DNA from: a virus | Strand: one strand, 5' to 3' | DNA length: 23,597 bases | IMG/VR virus record: IMGVR_UViG_3300023179_000520 | Span: 1 to 23,597 of that record | Shown: positions 14,626-19,864 of the stretch, piece after piece | Position numbering within the stretch: position 1 is the first letter of the stretch | Layout of the letters: the number at the start of each line of letters is the position of its first letter | Made by a program: the position numbers and the translations under genes | The notes under the pieces: model-generated | Database searches by the model: none | What the model saw: the letters and a program-made list of their open reading frames with translations, nothing else | What the model was told of the DNA's origin: nothing

Positions 14626-15252
14626 ATGCTTTCAAAAAAATCTCTCGATCTCATTCTAGAATTTGAAGTTGGTGGTGGCGAAAACTATTATAATAAATTT
14701 TTAAAAAATCCAACTTGGCCAGGTGAGCAAAGTGGAGTTACAATTGGAGTTGGTTATGATCTCGGATATGTTAATAAAGCAGAATTCATAAATGACTGGA
14801 AAGAATTAAATCAAAAAGATTTTGATAGATTATATAAAGTAGTTGGGATAAAAGGAATAGCGGCAAAAGATCTTGTAAGAGGATTAAAAGATATTTCTAT
14901 TCCTTGGGAACTTGCACTCAAAGTTTTCATGAATAAAACAGTAACTAAATTTTATAATTTAACGCGCGAAACTTTTCCTAATTTTGATAATCTTCCAGAA
15001 GATGCAAAAGGCGGATTAGTTAGTCTTGTATTTAATAGAGGAAATGGATTAGAAGGTGATCGCCGCCGCGAAATGAAATTAATACGAGATGGCATGAAAT
15101 TAGTATCAATTTATGATCAAAAAGCTCTTACATTTATTGCTAATCAAATAAGAAGTATGAAAAGAATATGGCTTGGCGGAAGTATAGAAAAAGGCATGAG
15201 TCGCAGACGAGATGCAGAAGCTAATTTAATAGAAAATTCATTAAATGTGTAA
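14626..15252 (+). CDS. Endolysin: pesticin/T4-type lysozyme (GH24-like muramidase)
   Basis: 208 residues. The N-terminal catalytic block reads LILEFEVGGG at 9-18, then WPGEQSGVTIGVGYDLG at 31-47. This gives E14 (or E12), T39 and D45, the Glu-Thr-Asp layout of pesticin and T4-like lysozymes. The T-to-D spacing of six matches pesticin as I recall it. Further support comes from LVSLVFNRGNGL at about 131-142 (the N/FNRG element of lysozyme-fold enzymes) and RRRDAEANLI at 193-202 near the C-terminus (the family's RR..EA.L ending). The enzyme cleaves the glycan strands of peptidoglycan. There is no signal peptide, so it depends on a holin for access to the wall. Its last codon and stop form part of the GTGTAAT element before the next small gene. 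Confidence 0.85.
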   Translation: MLSKKSLDLILEFEVGGGENYYNKFLKNPTWPGEQSGVTIGVGYDLGYVNKAEFINDWKELNQKDFDRLYKVVGIKGIAAKDLVRGLKDISIPWELALKVFMNKTVTKFYNLTRETFPNFDNLPEDAKGGLVSLVFNRGNGLEGDRRREMKLIRDGMKLVSIYDQKALTFIANQIRSMKRIWLGGSIEKGMSRRRDAEANLIENSLNV

Positions 15253-15253
15253 T
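15247..15253 (+). promoter_or_regulatory. GTGTAAT element overlapping the lysozyme stop codon
   Basis: The valine codon GTG and stop TAA of the lysozyme supply six of the seven bases. It ends 7 bases before the ATG at 15261, the same spacing as at 10216 and 22538. No Shine-Dalgarno is present in the 8-base gap. Confidence 0.45.
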
Positions 15254-15260
15254 AACTGCT

Positions 15261-15410
15261 ATGAGAAAATTAATATTAGTATTACCTTTATTATTTTTAA
15301 TTAGTTGTTCTGAACAAAAATATGATAGTAGAGAATTGCCCACGAAATATTCAGATTCAGCCACGATGGGCTCTGCGGATGATGTTACTAAAGAATTGTA
15401 TAAGAAATAA
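15261..15410 (+). CDS. Tiny lipoprotein (49 residues)
   Basis: Short gene of 49 codons. The product starts MRKLILVLPLLFLISC, a textbook lipoprotein signal with lipobox LISC and acceptor C16. The mature part of 34 residues (SEQKYDSRELPTKY and onward to TKELYKK) is polar with no further hydrophobic segment. It begins 8 bases after the lysozyme stop, in the usual place for a lysis accessory gene. Small lipoproteins at this position act as o-spanins, lysis inhibitors or superinfection-exclusion factors in other phages; which applies here is unknown. A GTGTAAT element lies 7 bases upstream of the ATG, which supports the gene being real and expressed with the late genes. Confidence 0.68.
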   Translation: MRKLILVLPLLFLISCSEQKYDSRELPTKYSDSATMGSADDVTKELYKK

Positions 15411-15440
15411 TTAAAATTAATTAAAATATATAAGCTTTTT

Positions 15441-15457
15441 GTGTATATTATATATAA
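15441..15457 (+). promoter_or_regulatory. Promoter-like AT-rich element GTGTATATT before the head module
   Basis: TTTTGTGTATATTATATATAAG occupies roughly 15437-15457 and ends 5 bases before the ATG at 15462. TTTTGTGTATAT also occurs at 294-305 before the gene at 312. The word is a variant of the GTGTAAT elements and includes TATATAAG, close to a T4-type late promoter. The tract ATATATAAG occurs twice here. Function inferred. Confidence 0.35.
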
Positions 15458-15461
15458 GAAT

Positions 15462-16049
15462 ATGAATTACAATTCTGAACAATATGGCTTTGATTTAAAT
15501 GCCAAAAGAAAAGGACCAAAATCCTCCGCCCAAACTCCAGCGAAACCATCAGAAAGAAAAAAAGGTTCGTCTCGTAATAAACCTGGAAGCGCAGGAACTA
15601 AAAGCGATAAAGCAATTGAATTTTCTAAAAAAGTAATTGAAGCTCTTAAAAATAAAGTTAAAGAGCATAATTCGAAATATAGTAAAAAAGTTACACTAGG
15701 TCAACTTAAAAAAGTATATCGTAGAGGAGCAGGAGCTTTTTCTTCATCTCATAGACCAGGAAAAACAAGAGGCCAATGGGCAATGGCTAGAGTAAATATG
15801 TTTCTTAGAATGGTAAGTGGTAAACCAGTCAAAGACGCTTATCGTAAAGCTGATAGTGATATAGCTAAAGCAAAATATGAAACCATAATTGAAGCACATT
15901 TAGAACCTTCTGATGAAGATTTTAATCAAGCAGATTTAGATATTGAACAATATAATCTTAATGATTTTGATTTTATTTCAGCAGATGAATTATATCTAGA
16001 TGATGAAGAAGATGGTGTAAATATATATGGATTAAATAATATTATATAA
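15462..16049 (+). CDS. DUF5824-like phage protein upstream of the prohead protease
   Basis: 195 residues from the ATG at 15462. An upstream in-frame GTG at 15441 lies inside the promoter-like element and is rejected. The N-terminal 50 residues are basic and low complexity (AKRKGPKSSAQTPAKPSERK, KKGSSRNKPGSA). The core about 55-130 reads VTLGQLKKVYRRGAGAFSSS, HRPGKTRGQWAMARVNMFLR and DAYRKADSDI. That is the conserved block I recall as DUF5824, a family found in T4-like and other environmental phages near head genes. The C-terminal 45 residues are very acidic (EPSDEDFNQADLDIEQYN). The basic core could bind DNA, with the acidic tail acting as a DNA mimic or interaction region. Its exact function is unknown; the family match is good. 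Confidence 0.65.
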   Translation: MNYNSEQYGFDLNAKRKGPKSSAQTPAKPSERKKGSSRNKPGSAGTKSDKAIEFSKKVIEALKNKVKEHNSKYSKKVTLGQLKKVYRRGAGAFSSSHRPGKTRGQWAMARVNMFLRMVSGKPVKDAYRKADSDIAKAKYETIIEAHLEPSDEDFNQADLDIEQYNLNDFDFISADELYLDDEEDGVNIYGLNNII

Positions 16050-16053
16050 AAAT

Positions 16054-17598
16054 ATGAATTTTGAATTTATAACAACATTTGCAAATCTACAAGTTAAACC
16101 ATTAGTCAGCGAAGAGAAAGACAAATATCTTTCATTAGCTTCTATTGATAGTTTAAAGAAATTTGTACCAAATATTGATACAGAGAAGAATATTGATTTG
16201 CTTCCCATTGCTTTTGATGCTTGCGTAGTTAATAGAGTTAATAAAAATGGTGATGTAGTAGACTCTTCAACAGCAGTAGAAATGCTTAAAAATTTCGTTA
16301 ATAAACCAATTAATGTTGAGCATGATAGAACAAAAGTTGTTGGTTGTATATTAACAGCTAATTTTAGTAATTTTGCTGATAATCAAGTAATCACAGAAGA
16401 TCAAGCTAAAAAGATGAAAGAACCTTATTATATTACTCTAGGTGGAGTAATCTGGAAAATTATTAATCCTCAATTATCTAACCTTATTGAAGAAAGTAAT
16501 GATCCTTCTAGTGAAAATTATATGAATGTTAGTGCTAGTTGGGAACTTGGATTTAATGAATATGATTTAGTTCTTCTAAATAGTAATAATAAAAATCTAG
16601 AAGATGCTGTATTTGTCTCTGATGAAAAAGAAAAAGAAAAATTAAAGAAAAATTTAAAAGCTTTTGGTGGCTCTGGTAGAGTAGATAAAAATACATCTAT
16701 TTATCGTCAAGTATTAGGAAATGTTATTCCATTAGGAATAGGCTTAACAGCTAATCCTGCTGCTGATGTTCAAGGAGTAGCCGTCAAAGACGAGAGTCAA
16801 ATGGATATCGAAATATCCAAACCAGAAGAAAATGGCCAAATGTCAGATTCTTCAGAAGTATCTTGCGAAAATAATATTTCACAAGATGAAGAAAATACTG
16901 TAAATGAAGAAGGAGTTATAAACAGAATAATTATGAAAATAGAAAATATCAACCAAATAACAGACGAGCTTTTGAAGCAAGTAACTGCTTCTAGCGTAGC
17001 CGATTTCATTCAAGACGAGCTAAAGAAAGCCTCAGAAGCTTTCGTAGCCGAAAGGACTGAAAAAGATAACGCTATTAAAGCCGCTCAAGAAAAATATGAA
17101 TCACTTTCTGCTGAAAGTGATAAAGTAAAAGAAGAGCTAGAAAAACTCAAAGCCGCTCTTGCTCAACTAGAGGAAGAAAAAGCTGCTAAGATTAAAGAAG
17201 AAGCATTTAATGTAAGAATGGCTTCTCTTGACGAAGAATATGATCTAACTGATGAAGATCGTCAAGTTCTAGCTGCTGACGTAAAAGATTTGAATGATGA
17301 AACTTTTGCTGCTTACAAAAATAAGATGGCCGTTCTTATGAAAGAAAAAAGTAAGATGGCTAAAAAAGCAAAAGAAGAAGAAATGAAAAAAGCTAAAGCT
17401 TCTGAAGCCGCACAAGTAGCAGAAGAAGTTAAAGCTTCAACAGCTTCTGAACAATCTGCAACCGAAGTTGTAGATGAAGTTCTCGATAATTCAAATATCG
17501 AAACTAATTCAATCCCAAATTCAACAACAACCGTTGAACCTTCGCTACGTGAAAAATATAGCAAGGCCTTCGGTCTTGAAGGATTTGATATTAAATAA
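16054..17598 (+). CDS. Prohead protease fused to a coiled-coil scaffold
   Basis: 514 residues. The N-terminal part (about 1-250) is protease-like: FDACVVNRVNKNGDVVDSS at 54-72, NKPINVEHDRTKVVGCIL at 83-100 with probable catalytic H90, and YMNVSASWELGFNEYDL at 156-172 with probable catalytic serine (S160 or S162). This is the His...Ser order of herpes/T4-type prohead proteases. Residues about 290-460 are a long charged coiled coil (ERTEKDNAIKAAQEKYESL, EELEKLKAALAQLEEEKAAK) like scaffolding proteins. The last 15 residues (LREKYSKAFGLEGFDIK) may form the capsid-binding hook. One chain therefore appears to provide both activities, which in T4 are separate genes (21 and 22). An in-frame ATG at 16933 (M294) could yield a separate scaffold, though its AAGGAG lies 17 bases away. 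It is followed by the decoration and capsid genes. Confidence 0.78.
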   Translation: MNFEFITTFANLQVKPLVSEEKDKYLSLASIDSLKKFVPNIDTEKNIDLLPIAFDACVVNRVNKNGDVVDSSTAVEMLKNFVNKPINVEHDRTKVVGCILTANFSNFADNQVITEDQAKKMKEPYYITLGGVIWKIINPQLSNLIEESNDPSSENYMNVSASWELGFNEYDLVLLNSNNKNLEDAVFVSDEKEKEKLKKNLKAFGGSGRVDKNTSIYRQVLGNVIPLGIGLTANPAADVQGVAVKDESQMDIEISKPEENGQMSDSSEVSCENNISQDEENTVNEEGVINRIIMKIENINQITDELLKQVTASSVADFIQDELKKASEAFVAERTEKDNAIKAAQEKYESLSAESDKVKEELEKLKAALAQLEEEKAAKIKEEAFNVRMASLDEEYDLTDEDRQVLAADVKDLNDETFAAYKNKMAVLMKEKSKMAKKAKEEEMKKAKASEAAQVAEEVKASTASEQSATEVVDEVLDNSNIETNSIPNSTTTVEPSLREKYSKAFGLEGFDIK

Positions 17599-17618
17599 AC
17601 AAATAAGGAGAAAATAAT

Positions 17619-18236
17619 ATGGCACATACATTAAGACCATTCAGAGACTACAGCGAACATGATGTAGTCAACCTATTTGCTTACAGTGGAAATCAAGGCA
17701 CCGATGGTGTTATTGCCACTGCAGGTACAGTAGTTAAAGTCATCGGAAACGGTTTTCAACCAGTTGTAGCTACTACAACCCCAGGTGGAACAGGATTCCT
17801 AGGAGTAACACCAGTTGATCTAGCTGGTGCAATTGGTACACCATTTGCAAACATAGTTTCTGATCGCTATGCTTTAACAGCAAAAGTCACAGCTGCTATC
17901 TCAGGCGATACAGCACTCGGAATTACTCTCAGAGGATGCCAAGAGTTGGATGAAAACGGTCAAAAGCTCGTTCATTTCCCACGCAAAGCTGCTGAAAAGG
18001 GAGTAGTTATCAGTGGACAAAGCGTTCCAGTTCTAACTAGAGGCGTTGTAGTCTATAGTGGATCAGAAATTGCTAACACAGCCGCTGTTGGCGCAGGAGT
18101 TTATCTAAGTAACGTACTTGCAGGTGAACTAAGTACAGTAAATAGTACAGCTAATAATGCTACCCCAAGCAATAAAGTTGGAATTTTACTTAGCAAGCCA
18201 GTAAATGGCGTTGCTCTAATCAAACTCAACTTCTAA
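17619..18236 (+). CDS. Putative head decoration/capsid-stabilising protein
   Basis: 205 residues. The gene begins 20 bases after the protease-scaffold stop with a strong AAGGAG (17606-17611) 7 bases before ATG. The protein is glycine-, valine- and alanine-rich and mostly beta: TAGTVVKVIGNGFQPVVATT, then GFLGVTPVDLAGAIG, VPVLTRGVVVYSGSE and VGAGVYLSN, ending in strand GVALIKLNF. This texture, size and location between scaffold and major capsid protein fit decoration or cement proteins that coat the mature head. No named family is asserted. Codon use is richer in C-ending codons than in the fibre genes, as in the capsid gene, consistent with high expression. Confidence 0.62.
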   Translation: MAHTLRPFRDYSEHDVVNLFAYSGNQGTDGVIATAGTVVKVIGNGFQPVVATTTPGGTGFLGVTPVDLAGAIGTPFANIVSDRYALTAKVTAAISGDTALGITLRGCQELDENGQKLVHFPRKAAEKGVVISGQSVPVLTRGVVVYSGSEIANTAAVGAGVYLSNVLAGELSTVNSTANNATPSNKVGILLSKPVNGVALIKLNF

Positions 18237-18256
18237 TTTAAGGAGAATTATATAAA

Positions 18257-19345
18257 ATGAAAATCAAATTAAAAAATACACCAGAGCAAGTTGAGCTTGT
18301 AAAAGCTATGGGCAGCAGAGATGCTACCGTAGCCCGCGAAGCTTCAGAAGCTTTTGCCGCTTTCATCGGACCAGTCGTAAGTAAGGTTCTAATGCAAGCT
18401 GGCACAGCTAGTGCAATCTACACTGATGCACCTTATGATGAAGACGATAATCCTAGTCTCCCTCTCGACCTATGGTTTGACCAAGGTCAAGATTATGTTA
18501 CAGTTTGGAGTCAAAATGTAGCAGGTGGACTTCCTTCTTCCTCAGTTGAAGGTTTCAGTGAGCTAAAAATCTCCACATACCGCCTCGATGCAGCAGTCAG
18601 CTTCCTAAAGCGCTATGCTCGTAGTGGCCGTATTGATGTAGTTAGTAAAGCAGTAGAGAGAATGAGCAATGAAGTTCTTGTAAAACAAGAACGTAATGCT
18701 TGGGCAGTAGTATTGAAAGCCCTTGCAGAAGCTCGTACTCCAGCCGTTGGCACAAACAACGGTGTACCTGGTGGTCAAATCATCAACGCTGCAACAGCTG
18801 GTACATTCGCATTGGGTGATTTAAACAATCTAATGACACTAGTAAAAAGAATTAATACTTCTTACGCTGGTGGTACAACCACTGATTCATTCGGACTAAC
18901 TGATCTATTTATTAGTCCAGAAATCAAGGCTGATATCCGTGCATTCGCTTATCAACCATTCACCACAACTGGCACAGCAGGAACAAATCTTCCTGATGGC
19001 GTCCGTGAAGAAATCTATCGTGGTGCAGGAGCTCAAGAGCTTTATGGCGTAACCCTCCATGAACTCGTTGAACTAGGCGTAGGTGCTAAATACAGCGCTC
19101 TATTTGACGCATTCAAAGGTTCACAAACTTTTGACAGCGTTACAAAAGAACTAGTAGTCGGTCTTGATCTAAGCAGAGAAGGCTTCATCCGCCCAATCGC
19201 TCGTCAAAACGAAACTGGTGGAACATTCACTGTTCTTCCAGATGATCAATTCGTTGCTCGCTCTGAGAAAACTGGTTTCTACGGTTCTCTCGAAGAGGGT
19301 CGCGTTTGTATCGATGCTCGTGTAATCTCTGGAATCATTGTCTAA
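18257..19345 (+). CDS. Major capsid protein (HK97 fold expected)
   Basis: 362 residues. It has the best ribosome binding site in the window (AAGGAG at 18240-18245, 11 bases before the ATG) and strongly optimised codons (ctc, cgc, atc, gtc), as expected for the most abundant virion protein. It sits after the scaffold and decoration genes and is followed by a strong terminator. The N-terminus is helical (TPEQVELVKAMGSRDATVAR). The centre has the long helix of HK97-type capsids (AVERMSNEVLVKQERNAWAV) after a strand/loop region with SELKISTYRLDAAVSF. The later part includes LFISPEIKADIRAFAY, EIYRGAGAQELYGVTLHEL (P-domain/A-domain-like), and an end region of strands (LVVGLDLSREGFIRPIARQ). Assignment rests on context and general pattern rather than on an exact motif, but alternatives are poor. 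Confidence 0.88.
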   Translation: MKIKLKNTPEQVELVKAMGSRDATVAREASEAFAAFIGPVVSKVLMQAGTASAIYTDAPYDEDDNPSLPLDLWFDQGQDYVTVWSQNVAGGLPSSSVEGFSELKISTYRLDAAVSFLKRYARSGRIDVVSKAVERMSNEVLVKQERNAWAVVLKALAEARTPAVGTNNGVPGGQIINAATAGTFALGDLNNLMTLVKRINTSYAGGTTTDSFGLTDLFISPEIKADIRAFAYQPFTTTGTAGTNLPDGVREEIYRGAGAQELYGVTLHELVELGVGAKYSALFDAFKGSQTFDSVTKELVVGLDLSREGFIRPIARQNETGGTFTVLPDDQFVARSEKTGFYGSLEEGRVCIDARVISGIIV

Positions 19346-19365
19346 TTAAAATTAGATAAAAGATT

Positions 19366-19403
19366 AAAGGCCCAGTAGGTTTATCCCTACTGGGTCTTTT
19401 TTT
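19366..19403 (+). terminator. Rho-independent terminator after the major capsid gene
   Basis: CCCAGTAGG at 19371-19379 pairs perfectly with CCTACTGGG at 19386-19394 across the loop TTTATC. G-T and G-C pairs extend the stem outward, and TCTTTTTTT (19395-19403) follows. The AAA before the stem also pairs with the U-tract, so the reverse strand is partly served. This is the only strong intrinsic terminator seen in the window and separates the head genes from the fibre genes. Confidence 0.93.
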
Positions 19404-19437
19404 GCATAAAAACATTAGAAATTGGCGCTATTAGATT

Positions 19438-19454
19438 TATAATATATTAAGGAG
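19438..19454 (+). promoter_or_regulatory. -10-like TATAAT and Shine-Dalgarno before the post-capsid gene
   Basis: TATAAT at 19438-19443 is followed by AAGGAG at 19449-19454, 5 bases before the ATG at 19460. Because the capsid terminator ends at 19403, this gene needs readthrough or its own promoter; the -35 region (near 19415) is weak. The word TAATATATTAA (19440-19450) also occurs before the gene at 1261. Confidence 0.4.
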
Positions 19455-19459
19455 ATATT

Positions 19460-19807
19460 ATGAGCAGAAAAAAAGTAAATTTAGAAAATATGAATCAAAC
19501 CCATGGAAAGATTGAAAATATTCAATATAAAACACTAGATCAAATTTGGGGCGATAATGGCAGTGGAAGATACCAAACAACTGATGAGAAGGAATATGTT
19601 AATTTTCTTAGCGAAATGAATAAGAGCGATCTACAAGCTCACGCAAATAAAATTGGTTTAGTACCAATTGATAATCGTGAAACTCTCACAAAAAGATTAG
19701 TTGCAGAATTTAGAAAGTACGTTTCACTTTACAAGATTCCAAAATCAAAAGATAATACTGTTACTTTAAATAAAAAAGCAAAAGATATTTTATCAGAAGG
19801 TAAATAA
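19460..19807 (+). CDS. Small post-capsid protein with a SAP-like helical segment
   Basis: 115 residues with a strong AAGGAG ribosome binding site. Residues about 45-80 read KEYVNFLSEMNKSDLQAHANKIGLVPIDNRETLTKRLVAEFRKYV. The MNKSDLQAHANKIGL...RETLTKRL part follows the two-helix SAP-type pattern (l.v.dLk..l...gL...G.k..Lv.rL) that often binds DNA, though here it is shortened. Residues 1-40 are polar (KTLDQIWGDNGSGRYQTTDE) and the C-terminus is basic. Proteins of this kind follow the capsid gene in several environmental phages; a role in head completion or DNA ejection is a guess. It is separated from the capsid gene by the terminator and so belongs to the next transcription unit. Confidence 0.5.
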   Translation: MSRKKVNLENMNQTHGKIENIQYKTLDQIWGDNGSGRYQTTDEKEYVNFLSEMNKSDLQAHANKIGLVPIDNRETLTKRLVAEFRKYVSLYKIPKSKDNTVTLNKKAKDILSEGK

Positions 19808-19846
19808 TTTCTTTTGGTTAAAATCTTCCTACACATAAAGATATAA

Positions 19847-19853
19847 GTGTAAT
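19847..19853 (+). promoter_or_regulatory. GTGTAAT element before the long fibre gene
   Basis: Context TATAAGTGTAATAAT, 11 bases before the ATG at 19865 in a gap of 57 bases with no good Shine-Dalgarno. TACAC at 19830-19834 could pair with GTGTA at 19847-19851 across a 12-base loop. Confidence 0.5.
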
Positions 19854-19864
19854 AATCATAGTAA

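Noticed and set aside
15441-15461. GTG as an upstream in-frame start for the DUF5824-like gene
   Set aside because: It would add seven residues of no family similarity (MYIIYKN), has no Shine-Dalgarno, and lies within the promoter-like GTGTATATT element; ATG at 15462 is better.
16910-16932. AAGGAG as the ribosome binding site of a separate scaffold gene
   Set aside because: The spacing to the ATG at 16933 is 17 bases and no other start codon lies at a normal distance; the bases also encode ordinary Glu-Gly-Val residues.
19320-19326. An eighth GTGTAAT inside the capsid gene
   Set aside because: It is formed by arginine-valine-isoleucine codons near the 3' end, over 130 bases before the next start and upstream of the terminator, so it is probably accidental.
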